Of a stretch of 64,000 nucleotides of DNA, positions 45,806-54,676 are shown piece by piece. The notes under the pieces are model-generated. The model did no database searches. It was not told the DNA's origin and saw nothing but the letters and a program-made list of their open reading frames with translations. The translations under genes were made by a program, and so were the position numbers. Numbering within the stretch: position 1 is the stretch's first letter; the number at the start of each line of letters is the position of its first letter. The DNA is from Prevotellaceae bacterium. Lineage in GTDB: Bacteria > Bacteroidota > Bacteroidia > Bacteroidales > Bacteroidaceae. The stretch is from positions 62,001 to 126,000 of the forward strand of contig JABZLB010000001.1 in NCBI GenBank assembly GCA_015256945.1. Reading direction: 5' to 3'.

Positions 45806-45932
45806 AACACAGCCGGTATTTACCGCCAGAGCACCGGGCACCGTGCTGCCCGCCTCTCGCAAAATAGTAAAAACGCAACCGCTATTTACCGGCGAACATT
45901 CGGGCACATTGCTACCCACGAGTTACAAACGT
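45806..45932. repeat. Two diverged tandem copies of a 63-base unit
   Basis: Unit 1 starts AAAACACAGCCGGTATTTACC and unit 2 starts AGTAAAAACGCAACCGCTATTTACC. In the same frame they read KTQPVFTARAPGTVLPAS and KTQPLFTGEHSGTLLPTS. They lie between the peptide stop and the lipoprotein. They may be remnants of a duplicated coding segment or a structured spacer. Confidence 0.55.
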
Positions 45933-46023
45933 TGAAAAAGGGCCGGGCGCAACCGCCGCCACTGCCCCCCGCATCCTCCCCGATGCTGACAACTTATTGC
46001 ATAATACAAAAACAAACAGGATA

Positions 46024-47898
46024 ATGAAAAATACAAAAATGTTATGGATAGCCCTCACGGGCCTTTCGGTATCGCTGCTCACGGCTTGCGGCGACGACAT
46101 CAGCGACAGCGCATCTGCCACAACCACCAGCGTGCAGGTGTATCACGTTACCGCCAGTGCCACCGCGGCCCAGCCGCAGGAACCCACGTCGCGTGCCCTG
46201 TCAACGGTGCCCGGAAGCCTCAAGGCCCTTCATTCAGAGTGGACTGAAAATGACGACGTAAGGGCGTTTGTCATTGCCGACGGCAGCGCAAACCGCAGCA
46301 CCGAATATTCAAAACTTCTCAGCGCAAGCAAGGGAAGAGGCTCACTGTTTACCGGAAGCATCACGGCAAACAAGAATAAACCCCTCACCACCTCAACCGC
46401 CATCGCCTTCTTTTATCCCGGCAAAGCCACCCTCGGCACGTCGCGAACCATCAGGCCCGTAACCGAAACCAAGGATGGTCAACAAACCTATCATGCCGCC
46501 GCCGACAACATAACCTCGCAGGTAGAACTGAATATTTCAAGGCAGGATGGCACGCCGGAGACCATCGGCGAGCGCTTCGACTTCCAGTGGAAAAAGGCCA
46601 ATCCGTCGAGGGTTGACGGCTCAAACCTCAACATCAGCATCGGTGCCATGAAGCGTGTAGTGGCTTTCTGGGGACTGAGATTTACCGACAGCAACAACCG
46701 TATCCTCACAAACATCGACTCGGTATACATTTCAAACGTCAAGTCGACAGACGTTTTCGACCTCGCTACCGGCCAGTTCCTCAGCAACAATCCCGATGAC
46801 GAGGCACAGAATATTGTGCTTACCCCGCCGGCCGGCCGTAAAATATCGTCGGCAGCAGGCAAGTATACCTACGTGGCACTGATACCCGACCAGTACAACG
46901 ACGTCATGGTGATGGTGTATGTTAAGGACAAATGCTACAAGAAAGAATTTGCACGGCTGAGCTTCGACGCCGACAAGGCCTACCATTCCGACCTGCTTCA
47001 GATGGAGGAAGTGACGCCGAAGGCCTTCGTTCCCGTTCAGGGCATCAGATGGGCACCGGGTAACTTTATCCATTACGGGCCCGAAAACGGCGGCTACTGG
47101 GGAATAGCGCCCACACAATGGTGGATTTCACGCCGGGCCGTACAGCTGGGAAGCAACCGCAAGCCCGTCGCTTCGGGCGGACTATGGCAGTCGTCACAGT
47201 TTGAAGACGGCCCTGTACAGACTACCGACGACGACGATCTCTTCCGCTATGGCAATATTGTAAACGCCCTAAATTTGAGAATGGCCGACTATAAAGCAAA
47301 GAATACTGACATTGGAAAAACGTTCTGGAACAACGACCGTCCGCTTATCACAAGCATCGTAGGAAGGGAACAAGCCCGCTATGGCGACATCGTATGGTAT
47401 TATACCATGAACAACCACAGGAAGTACCGTATGCCGAACAAGGCCGAGATGGAAACTCTTTTTAACCAGGCAAACGTTATTCCTGGCTACTGCTATACCG
47501 ACAAGGGAACAGTGGTTTACGGTGCATACTTTACCACACACACCTCTGGAGCACGCATAAAAACGTTCCCCACCAAGGTAAAAGACTATGGCAGGTATAC
47601 CAATGTAACGGCTCTTGTGCGTGCCGGCAAAGGCCTGTTCCTGCCCATTACCGGGCGCCGCATGACAGGATACAGCATCATAGGCTTGCGCGATATGACG
47701 TGGGGCAGCGACCCCTTCGGCCAGTATGCAACGTCAACCTCGTCGTTCCCCGACTATGCCTACACGTTCCTCTTTGGTACAAACCGATGGCAGTTCAAAG
47801 GCATTGCTAAGGGCGAGGCCAGTGCCATACGTCCTGTTCTGGAGACCGACGACGGACGAACCGACACCCCCTACTATGCTTTCGATGGCATAAAATAA
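46024..47898 (+). CDS. Fimbrillin-like surface lipoprotein (paralogue of 52799-54670)
   Basis: This 624-residue lipoprotein starts MKNTKMLWIALTGLSVSLLTAC (lipobox LTAC). I prefer this Met to one nine codons upstream because the signal fits. The N-terminal half has the Mfa/fimbrillin pattern (TSRALS, WTENDDVRAFVIADG, TAIAFFYPGKA). The C-terminal half has IHYGPENGGYWGIAPTQWWISRRAV, NNHRKYRMPNKAEMETLF, KGTVVYGAYFTT and GLFLPITGRRM, resembling the Fib_succ_major domain of surface proteins. It follows small peptide copy 3. Much of the sequence is shared with 52799-54670, so the module was duplicated. Confidence 0.85.
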   Translation: MKNTKMLWIALTGLSVSLLTACGDDISDSASATTTSVQVYHVTASATAAQPQEPTSRALSTVPGSLKALHSEWTENDDVRAFVIADGSANRSTEYSKLLSASKGRGSLFTGSITANKNKPLTTSTAIAFFYPGKATLGTSRTIRPVTETKDGQQTYHAAADNITSQVELNISRQDGTPETIGERFDFQWKKANPSRVDGSNLNISIGAMKRVVAFWGLRFTDSNNRILTNIDSVYISNVKSTDVFDLATGQFLSNNPDDEAQNIVLTPPAGRKISSAAGKYTYVALIPDQYNDVMVMVYVKDKCYKKEFARLSFDADKAYHSDLLQMEEVTPKAFVPVQGIRWAPGNFIHYGPENGGYWGIAPTQWWISRRAVQLGSNRKPVASGGLWQSSQFEDGPVQTTDDDDLFRYGNIVNALNLRMADYKAKNTDIGKTFWNNDRPLITSIVGREQARYGDIVWYYTMNNHRKYRMPNKAEMETLFNQANVIPGYCYTDKGTVVYGAYFTTHTSGARIKTFPTKVKDYGRYTNVTALVRAGKGLFLPITGRRMTGYSIIGLRDMTWGSDPFGQYATSTSSFPDYAYTFLFGTNRWQFKGIAKGEASAIRPVLETDDGRTDTPYYAFDGIK

Positions 47899-47922
47899 CC
47901 TTTTTATCCCTGTATATTGTGC

Positions 47923-47957
47923 GTGGCATGCAACCGGAAGGCTGCATGCCACGTTGT
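47923..47957 (+). terminator. Intrinsic terminator of the copy 3 module
   Basis: GTGGCATGCA and TGCATGCCAC form a perfect 10-base stem, followed by GTTGTTTTT, 25 bases after the lipoprotein stop. Confidence 0.85.
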
Positions 47958-48144
47958 TTTTCGGGGGTAGTGTAGCATTCTCCCGTTTGTTTTTATACGC
48001 CCTGAAATTGTGTGCCCCGTTGTTTTTTGGGGGTGATGTAGCATTCCTCCGTTTGTTTTTATACGCTCTGAAATTGTGCGTCCTGTTGTTTTTCAGGGGT
48101 GGTGTAGCATTCCCCCATTTGTTTTGATACGCCCTGAAGTCGTG
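47947..48144. repeat. 66-base tandem repeat, three copies
   Basis: Copies at 47947-48012, 48013-48078 and 48079-48144 share GTTGTTTTT, GGGGGT-GTAGCATTC, TTTGTTTTTATACGCYCTGAA. The first begins inside the right arm of the terminator, so terminator-derived sequence has been amplified. Confidence 0.85.
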
Positions 48145-48308
48145 TGTCCTGCCGGTTCAGAGGTACAGGCAGGGCTACTGCCGTGGTGCGCGCAGGTTGT
48201 CATGGTTTTGTCGCCGCAGGGCCTGCGTGCTGTTTGTAAGTCGTTTACACCCGTATGGCAACACCATTCCATCATATTCCATGCGGCGTTGTGCAGAAAA
48301 AACGAGTG

Positions 48309-48390
48309 TTCGGCGGCTGCCGTCACCATTTTCGGCGGCCGTCGTACGCGTGGTGTGACGGCCGTCAGCAGCGCTGCTGGCGGCCGCCAA
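48309..48390. repeat. GC-rich CGGCCGTC hairpin element, copy C
   Basis: Segments CGGCGGCTGCCGTCACC, TTCGGCGGCCGTCGTACG and GACGGCCGTCAGCAGCGCTGC followed by GGCGGCCGCC can fold into strong hairpins. Related to 15804-15900 and 25164-25256. Confidence 0.65.
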
Positions 48391-48622
48391 ACGATGACCT
48401 TTACGGTACAAAGGCTGTGCATTTAAAATCCAGATTGAAGAATATTTAAGCGTAACCTCATAACCCCTGCGGCCTTATTCGCCACCCATAGCCGCCCAAG
48501 CCTCCCTCGCTCTTACTATGATTCTTCCTGCAGCGATTGGTAAAGGGGTAGGGAATACGTCCCTCACGCCCACGTAATACATTTCATCAATCTGTCACAA
48601 ATGACATTTTTATGAACCATCA

Positions 48623-48724
48623 CTTGCCTTTTATCGCAATAATTCTTGTACTTGCATTCTCCAATCGTTTCATAAAAACACGGTCCATCTTGCCTTTTAT
48701 CGCAACAATTCTTGTATTTGCATT
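48623..48724. repeat. Pair of 36-base repeats with flanking inverted segments
   Basis: Repeats at 48623-48658 and 48689-48724 differ at two or three positions (CTTGCCTTTTATCGCAAYAA start) and are 30 bases apart. Outside them AATGACATTTTTATGAA and AATGACGTTTTTATGAA occur on both sides. No cas genes are present and only one spacer-like gap exists, so this is not called as CRISPR. Confidence 0.5.
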
Positions 48725-48970
48725 TCATAAAAGTGTCGTTAATGACGTTTTTATGAAAAGGCATGGAGCCTGTGCCACCCCATTTATTGTGCACCTTGGT
48801 ATTACGCTTCTCTCAAAAAACAAGTCTTTGGTTTGCACTTCGGCCGTATTTTGTGTTGTATACTCAAATATCTTTTATAACTTTACAGGCAGAAAAGTGG
48901 TTGTGGCTGCCCCACCCACGTGCTCCCATTAAAGCTTCGGGTGCTTCCGGGCATGCTAATTATTACTGAT

Positions 48971-49834
48971 ATGGATAGTGGAATAAAGGTCTTTTCGAAC
49001 AATAACGGACGTATTTTCCTTGGCGATGCGTTAGAGATTCTCAGTGGCATTCCCGACGAATCAGTAGATTTGGTGTTTGTCGATCCGCCGTATAATATCG
49101 GGAAGAACTTTGCCGGGCGCAAGGATAAATGGAAAACCGACGACGAGTACCTGGCGTGGTGTTATCAGTGGATCGACCTTTGTATCAGGAAAGTAAAGCC
49201 CGATGGGTCGCTGTATATCATGACGTCGACCCAGTTCATGCCTTATTTCGACTTGTATGTTCGCAATAAACTTACTGTGCTTTCACGCATTGTGTGGGCG
49301 TACGACAGCTCTGGCGTACAGGCTAAAAAGCATTATGGGTCGATGTACGAGCCTGTTTTGTATTGTGTAAAAGACAAAAATCGTTATACGTTTAATGCCG
49401 ATGATATTCTGGTCGAGGCCAAAACGGGTGCTAGACGCAAACTGATTGATTACCGAAAAACGCCGCCACAGCCTTACAAAACCGAAAAGGTTCCGGGCAA
49501 TGTGTGGAGCTTTTCGCGTGTAAGATACCGCATGGACGAGTATGAAAACCATCCTACTCAGAAGCCCGTCAGCCTGATGGAGCGCATCATTAAGGCCAGC
49601 AGCAACCCTGGAGACTTGGTGTTAGACCCCTTCAGCGGGACGTTTACCACCTGCTATGTAGCGCAAAAGCTGGGCCGGAGGTTCTTGGGAATAGAGATTC
49701 AGGAGGAGTATTTCAAAATAGGTTTAAGGCGTTTGGAGATTACTCATGAATACGAAGGCAAGGAGCTGACGCGCGAAAAGAAATCGTATCAAATCAAAAT
49801 ATCTAAAGAACCTAACTTATTAAACTTCGGATAA
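48971..49834 (+). CDS. YhdJ-like adenine-N6 DNA methyltransferase (predicted ATGCAT)
   Basis: This 287-residue beta-class methyltransferase has LVFVDPPYNIGKNF (DPPY about 38-41) ahead of motif I in LVLDPFSGTFTT (about 219). Long stretches, SRIVWAYDSSGVQAKKHYGS, DILVEAKTGARRKLIDYRK, RYRMDEYENHPTQKP, match E. coli YhdJ, which methylates ATGCAT (NsiI/AvaIII site). I start at MDSGIKVFSNNNG because this gives a YhdJ-like N-terminal length. Earlier Mets add a poor extension. The stop is one base before the nuclease start, so this is an M-then-R operon. Confidence 0.93.
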   Translation: MDSGIKVFSNNNGRIFLGDALEILSGIPDESVDLVFVDPPYNIGKNFAGRKDKWKTDDEYLAWCYQWIDLCIRKVKPDGSLYIMTSTQFMPYFDLYVRNKLTVLSRIVWAYDSSGVQAKKHYGSMYEPVLYCVKDKNRYTFNADDILVEAKTGARRKLIDYRKTPPQPYKTEKVPGNVWSFSRVRYRMDEYENHPTQKPVSLMERIIKASSNPGDLVLDPFSGTFTTCYVAQKLGRRFLGIEIQEEYFKIGLRRLEITHEYEGKELTREKKSYQIKISKEPNLLNFG

Positions 49835-49835
49835 T

Positions 49836-50954
49836 ATGGAATATTCGTTCGCCTCGTTTATTGAAAACTACCTTAAAACCAAATATGGCGATGATGCCGA
49901 GCAGTTGTTTTCGATGAGCTATATTCTGCAATATATTGTTCATAAAACCAAATCGGCCGATAAAGGAGCCAAGTCACGAGGCAGTTTTGCGAACCTTTAT
50001 GCTGTGTATGTTATCGTTGAAGATTATCTTAATCATGGCTTTGACCAGCACGATGATTATGTAAACTATGAGGGTGTACAGTTTTCTGCTCTGCTCAAAA
50101 GACAACGAGAGCTTCCCTTTGGTGCCAAGCTTCAGAACCATGCACTTAATTCACGTATGAACGAAGAGTTCTTTAAGTACTTCCCTATGCAGGCAGGCGT
50201 GCCGCCAATTATGCGCGATTTGGCAACTCAAAGATACTGGTTTAATGAAAACTATTTAAAAATCGGGGTTGGACGGCATGTGTATAATATTGCTTCCGAC
50301 CTGTTGAATATCATCGACCATTATGTTGAGGTAAAGCAAAATGCTTTTAAACAATTTATTGATCAGTGCGAAAGCATGCAGAAAATCAACGCCGAAGATG
50401 GTAAAAAGGTGGCCGATTTTATCACGTCTCTTCTTGCACCGAACATTGATGCAAGGCTTTTTGAGATAGTAAGCTATGCCATTTTGAAATATTATTACCG
50501 CGATATTAAGATATATTGGGGTTTTGCACCTGATGTAAATACACTCAAATCTGATTATCTCCGGCTTTATAAAACAGGCAGGACAAATGCTAATGACGGG
50601 GGCATTGATTTCGTTATGAAGCCTTTAGGACGCTTTTTTCAGGTAACCGAAACGCTTGATTTCAGGAAGTATTTCCTCGATATTGATAAGGTTGAACGAT
50701 ACCCTGTAACGTTTGTTGTGAAGACAGAAGAGGCCGTCGGGCAGTTGATGAACAAGGTAAAAGCCGATGCCTTGAAAACGTATGTTGTGCAAAAGGTGGT
50801 TGACAATTATCTTAACTGTATAGAAGAGTTGATTAATATTCCCCGGTTAAAAAGCTGTCTTGCCGAGCTTAAAGGGCGTGGTGTGATGCCTGATGTTCTT
50901 CAGGAGATTATGGTCCAGGGCAAATTGGAATTTAATTACAACGCCGACCAGTAG
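49836..50954 (+). CDS. Probable type II restriction endonuclease partner
   Basis: This 372-residue protein is coupled to the YhdJ-like methyltransferase. The C-terminal third carries FEIVSYAILKYYYR, GRTNANDGGIDFVMK (about 247-261) and RFFQVTETLDFRK, which read as a Mrr-like PD-(D/E)XK core: helix Glu, then Gly-Ile-Asp, then a strand with Gln-Val. The N-terminal 200 residues are helical and may recognise DNA. By its partner it should cut ATGCAT. I do not recognise the exact family. Confidence 0.8.
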   Translation: MEYSFASFIENYLKTKYGDDAEQLFSMSYILQYIVHKTKSADKGAKSRGSFANLYAVYVIVEDYLNHGFDQHDDYVNYEGVQFSALLKRQRELPFGAKLQNHALNSRMNEEFFKYFPMQAGVPPIMRDLATQRYWFNENYLKIGVGRHVYNIASDLLNIIDHYVEVKQNAFKQFIDQCESMQKINAEDGKKVADFITSLLAPNIDARLFEIVSYAILKYYYRDIKIYWGFAPDVNTLKSDYLRLYKTGRTNANDGGIDFVMKPLGRFFQVTETLDFRKYFLDIDKVERYPVTFVVKTEEAVGQLMNKVKADALKTYVVQKVVDNYLNCIEELINIPRLKSCLAELKGRGVMPDVLQEIMVQGKLEFNYNADQ

Positions 50955-50979
50955 GCATAGCCCTTTTATTTTGCGGGGC

Positions 50980-52212
50980 TTATAGCGTTGCTGCCGCCCG
51001 TCCTGCCACATATCCCGTTGTCCATGCGGCCTGCAGGTTGAAGCCTCCTGTAATACCGTCGATGTCGATTACTTCGCCGGCGAAATGCAAGTTGGGGCAT
51101 ACCTTGCTCTCCAATGTGCTGGAATCGAGGCTCTGGAGGCTTATTCCGCCGCTGGTTACAAACTCGTCTTTGAAGCGTCCGCGCCCCTGTATGGCATGGA
51201 TGTCGTTGGTAAGCGTTTCGATAAGTTTGTTTAAGGCCTTGCGTCCCAGCTCATCCCACCGCCTGTGTGCGTCTAAACCGGCGCGCCCGAGCAGGTAAAT
51301 CCACAGTCGGCTGGTAAGCTGACAGGGCGCAACGGCGCCCATTTGTTTTTTCCTGTTCAACTGAATAAGTTGTGCAAGCTGCTGTTCAACTGCGGCGGCA
51401 CGGGTTTCGTTTATCCAGTTGACGGCCACATTGGCGCGATAGTTATTTTCGTAAAGGTATCGCGCTGCGTGGGCCGAGAGCTTCAATACTGCCGGTCCGC
51501 TCATGCCCCAGTGGGTAATAAGCAGCGGCCCCCGGGCCTTGAACTTCGTCGACGCAAGGGTAAGCGTTACGGGGTTGACCACTATTCCCATGAGGTTTGT
51601 AAAGGCCTTGTCGGGTACGTTCAGCGTAAAGAGCGACGGTGCAGGCATGATAATCTCGTGCCCTGTAAGTGCGTGGGGTTCCAGATTGCGGCGCAAGGGT
51701 GCGCCCCCGGTGGTAACAATTACCTTGTCAAAAAGGCGTGGAGGCTTGTCGGTAAACTCTATTTTCAGCTTTCCTTCTGCCGTTGGGGTAACGGCCTTCA
51801 TGGCGTGTTGCGTAACCGTGACGATGCCCAGCTTGTCGGCCTGGCTCGTCAGGCAGTTGATGATAGCCTGCGATGTCTGCGCCCTGGGGAACACACACTG
51901 GTCGGCTTGCGTCACCAGTGGCACCCCATGCCGTTCGAACCATTCGTACGTATCGCGGTGGTCGAACTGCCTGAACAGCCGTTTCATGAGGCGGTGACCG
52001 CGCGGATACACCTGTTTCAGGTCGGTAATGCAGGCAAAGCTGTTCGTCAGGTTGCATCGTCCGCCGCCCGAAACGCCCACTTTTGCCAGCACGCGGCTCG
52101 TCTTTTCAAAAATAACCACTTCGGCGTGGCTGTTGGTTTGTCGGGCTGTTATGGCAGCAAAGAAACCCGCTGCGCCGCCGCCTATGACGGCAATATGGCT
52201 GGAGGTGTTCAT
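50980..52212 (-). CDS. BaiN/HI0933-family FAD-dependent oxidoreductase
   Basis: This 410-residue flavoprotein has an N-terminal Rossmann FAD motif IAVIGGGAAGFFAAITA, then FEKTSRVLAKVGVSGGGRCNLTNS (family signature) and a C-terminal LHFAGEVIDIDGITGGFNLQAAWTTGYVAGRAA. This is the HI0933/YhiN group, some members of which (BaiN) reduce C=C bonds in bile-acid metabolism while most have no known substrate. Single minus-strand gene between the R-M pair and the copy 4 peptide module. Substrate unknown. Confidence 0.94.
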   Translation of the reverse strand: MNTSSHIAVIGGGAAGFFAAITARQTNSHAEVVIFEKTSRVLAKVGVSGGGRCNLTNSFACITDLKQVYPRGHRLMKRLFRQFDHRDTYEWFERHGVPLVTQADQCVFPRAQTSQAIINCLTSQADKLGIVTVTQHAMKAVTPTAEGKLKIEFTDKPPRLFDKVIVTTGGAPLRRNLEPHALTGHEIIMPAPSLFTLNVPDKAFTNLMGIVVNPVTLTLASTKFKARGPLLITHWGMSGPAVLKLSAHAARYLYENNYRANVAVNWINETRAAAVEQQLAQLIQLNRKKQMGAVAPCQLTSRLWIYLLGRAGLDAHRRWDELGRKALNKLIETLTNDIHAIQGRGRFKDEFVTSGGISLQSLDSSTLESKVCPNLHFAGEVIDIDGITGGFNLQAAWTTGYVAGRAAATL

Positions 52213-52422
52213 GAAAATATCGTGTTGATGAGCTTACGAAGGTATTGAAAAATAATGATTTGCGCAATGCTGCCGTACGAAATACACGCATATTCGGCGA
52301 AAAACTACCCCTGGCACGGTATTTTCATGCAGCAGGAGCACCCCCTTGCTTGCATGCTTATAATTAAAAAATATAAAAACAGCAGTCGGTATGTTATTAA
52401 ATATTAAATAATGAACATGCCG

Positions 52423-52455
52423 TTTGTGCCGGCCTTATCAAACCGCCTACCTTTG
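52423..52455 (+). promoter_or_regulatory. Predicted promoter of the copy 4 module
   Basis: TTTG (52423-52426), 21 bases, TACCTTTG (52448-52455). The leader of about 100 bases contains an inverted repeat (GGCAGGCAAA at 52486-52495, TTTGCTTGCC at 52517-52526) with a T-rich loop, a possible attenuating structure. Confidence 0.7.
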
Positions 52456-52565
52456 CATTCGATATTATCGGTAGTTGTTTTTAAGGGCAGGCAAATTTCT
52501 TTTTTTTCAGGTTTTGTTTGCTTGCCGTGTTTATTACAGGCAAAATAGTAGTAAGATATAGGTTT

Positions 52566-52766
52566 ATGATGCAGAAAAACATTTATTCGAAGCCTGCAAC
52601 AACGTTTGTATGCTTAAAAATTGAGGAACAGTTATTAACCATCAGTGCAGCCACTACCAACCCTGTTGAGGGTGGAGACCCTACGGGAGGCAACGGCTCT
52701 ACGCCGAACCCGTTTGCAGGTATGGGTAATGCAAAACAGCATACGTGGGATGACAGTGCCGAATAA
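52566..52766 (+). CDS. Small peptide of a peptide/fimbrillin-like module (copy 4)
   Basis: A 66-residue frame starting MMQKNIYSKPATTFVCLKIE, then LLTISAATTNPVEGG, the 20-residue core shared with copy 3 (codons 52656-52715), and the tail GNAKQHTWDDSAE. Start may be either of two adjacent ATGs. Thirty-two bases separate it from the lipoprotein. No signal peptide, one Cys. Function unknown. Confidence 0.85.
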   Translation: MMQKNIYSKPATTFVCLKIEEQLLTISAATTNPVEGGDPTGGNGSTPNPFAGMGNAKQHTWDDSAE

Positions 52767-52798
52767 GGCGTGCGGTTTACAGGAAATAACCATTTAAG

Positions 52799-54670
52799 AT
52801 GATGAACAATACAAAATTTCTGACAGCCGCCCTTTGCATAACGGCAGGCTCTCTGTTTACGGCCTGCCAGCACGATGAGCTGGAAAAGACGCCGGCCGGC
52901 AATGAAAACCTGCGCACCTACCATATTACCGTAGAGGCGGCAGCAGCACCAACCGTGGCTGGTTCAACCAAAGCACTGGGCATAAGCAGCGACAATCCCA
53001 GGGGGCTGACATCGACATGGCTCGACGGCGACAAAATGATAGCATTTGTTCTGGCCGACAGTACCGGCAGCACACAGGCCGATTACAGCATGATTGAAAG
53101 TCTGGGCGCGGGCAAGGGAGCCTTTTTCAAGGGTGAGATAAAGCCCCGTTCGGGCAGTTTGAAAACCAGTAACGACCTGTGTTTCTTCTATCCCGGCGTG
53201 GCCTCGACAGGCTCTTCGCGCACCATTACGCCTGTAACGAGGACGAAGGTAAGCAATACCGACTATTACCATGACGCCAGCGATAATATTACAAATCGTG
53301 TAGAACTGAATATGACACGGCAGGACGGAACGGCCGAAACCATCGGCAGGCGTTTCGATTATCAGTGGAAAAAGGTAAGGCCGTCGAGCATTCAGGGCAC
53401 CAATGTAAACGTAAGCATAGGCAGCATGGAACGTATTATTTCGATATGGGGCCTGCGCTTTACCGATAACAACAACCAGATTCTGACCCATATCGATTCG
53501 GTTTACATCTCGAATGTGAAGGGAAGCGATGTGTTTAATTTGGGAACGGGCAAGTTTGAAGAGCACAACCTCACCGACGAAAGCATGAATATTGTCATCA
53601 ATCCTGCCGCTGGCACAAAAATTTCGTCGGCAGGAGGCAAGTACACTTACGTGGCGATGTTACCCGGAACCTACAAAAACGTGCTGGTTATGGCCTATGT
53701 AGGCAACACGTGTTACAAGAAAGAGTTTGCCTCTTTAACCTTTGACGTGAACAGGGTACACCATTCTGACCTGCTGGAAATGCAGGAAGTAGAGCGTGAA
53801 CCTTACGTTGAGGTACAGGGTGTAAAATGGGCAACGGGCAACTTTATTCACTATGGCCCTGAAAATGGCGGCTATTGGGGTATTGCTCCTGCACAGTGGT
53901 GGATTTCGCGCCGCGCGGTAATGCTGGGCAATAACCGCAAGGAGGTTAGCTCAGGAGGTATATTACAGTCGTCGCAATTTGAGTCGTCGCCTACGCAAAC
54001 TACTGATGACGTCGACCTCTTCCGCTATGGTGTTATTGAGAATGCGCTTAAATTGAATGGCGGTGACTATGCTGATTGTGATATTTCAAATAAGGCTTTC
54101 TATAATGGTAGAACAGCTCTTGCACTGAAAGTAGGCCGCGGGCAAGCCAAGTATGGCGATATTGTATGGTATTATACCATGAATAACAATCAGAAATATC
54201 GTATTCCAAGTAAGGCCGATTTCGATAAACTCCGCACGAAAGCCGATGTAATTCCAGCCTATTGCTACACCGACAAGGGTACTGTTGTGTATGGCGGCTA
54301 CTTTACAACGAGCGGAAGCATACGCGTTAAAGGTTTCCCCACAAATGTAAGAGCCTATTATAAGTATACCAATGTTACGGCACTTGTGCGTGCCAACAAA
54401 GGTTTGTTCTTGCCAATTACAGGCCGTCGTATGGTTCATCAAAGCGATATAGGCTATCGTGACATGAGTTATGGTTTAGGAGCATACGGTCAATATATGA
54501 TCTTAACCAATCGTTTGGGAACCAGTGACGACTTTATCTTCGGACCAACCACATGGGATCCAACTGGTCTTAACGGTAAAGGACAGGCTCGTGCTATACG
54601 TCCTGTTTGGGACGAAACAAGCACAAGTGCTAAAGACCCTGTCTACACTGATTTCCAGAATATTAAATAA
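52799..54670 (+). CDS. Fimbrillin-like surface lipoprotein (paralogue of 46024-47898)
   Basis: This 623-residue lipoprotein starts MMNNTKFLTAALCITAGSLFTAC (lipobox FTAC). It shares long segments with 46024-47898: FFYPG, RFTDNNNQILTHIDSVYISN, FIHYGPENGGYWGIAPAQWW, SRRAVMLGNNRK, YRIPSKADFDKL and GLFLPITGRRM. The N-terminal Mfa-like and C-terminal Fib_succ_major-like arrangement is the same. The last 600 bases are more AT-rich than the paralogue. It probably acts on the cell surface with its peptide partner. Confidence 0.85.
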   Translation: MMNNTKFLTAALCITAGSLFTACQHDELEKTPAGNENLRTYHITVEAAAAPTVAGSTKALGISSDNPRGLTSTWLDGDKMIAFVLADSTGSTQADYSMIESLGAGKGAFFKGEIKPRSGSLKTSNDLCFFYPGVASTGSSRTITPVTRTKVSNTDYYHDASDNITNRVELNMTRQDGTAETIGRRFDYQWKKVRPSSIQGTNVNVSIGSMERIISIWGLRFTDNNNQILTHIDSVYISNVKGSDVFNLGTGKFEEHNLTDESMNIVINPAAGTKISSAGGKYTYVAMLPGTYKNVLVMAYVGNTCYKKEFASLTFDVNRVHHSDLLEMQEVEREPYVEVQGVKWATGNFIHYGPENGGYWGIAPAQWWISRRAVMLGNNRKEVSSGGILQSSQFESSPTQTTDDVDLFRYGVIENALKLNGGDYADCDISNKAFYNGRTALALKVGRGQAKYGDIVWYYTMNNNQKYRIPSKADFDKLRTKADVIPAYCYTDKGTVVYGGYFTTSGSIRVKGFPTNVRAYYKYTNVTALVRANKGLFLPITGRRMVHQSDIGYRDMSYGLGAYGQYMILTNRLGTSDDFIFGPTTWDPTGLNGKGQARAIRPVWDETSTSAKDPVYTDFQNIK

Positions 54671-54676
54671 ATGCTT

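Noticed and set aside
48623..48724. CRISPR-like repeat, 30-base spacer, repeat
   Set aside because: Only two imperfect repeats, no leader and no cas genes. The outer flanks are also related to each other, so a nested repeat explains it better.
51343..52248. 301-codon plus-strand frame over the flavoprotein gene
   Set aside because: It lies opposite a well-conserved BaiN/HI0933-type gene and has no recognisable domain.
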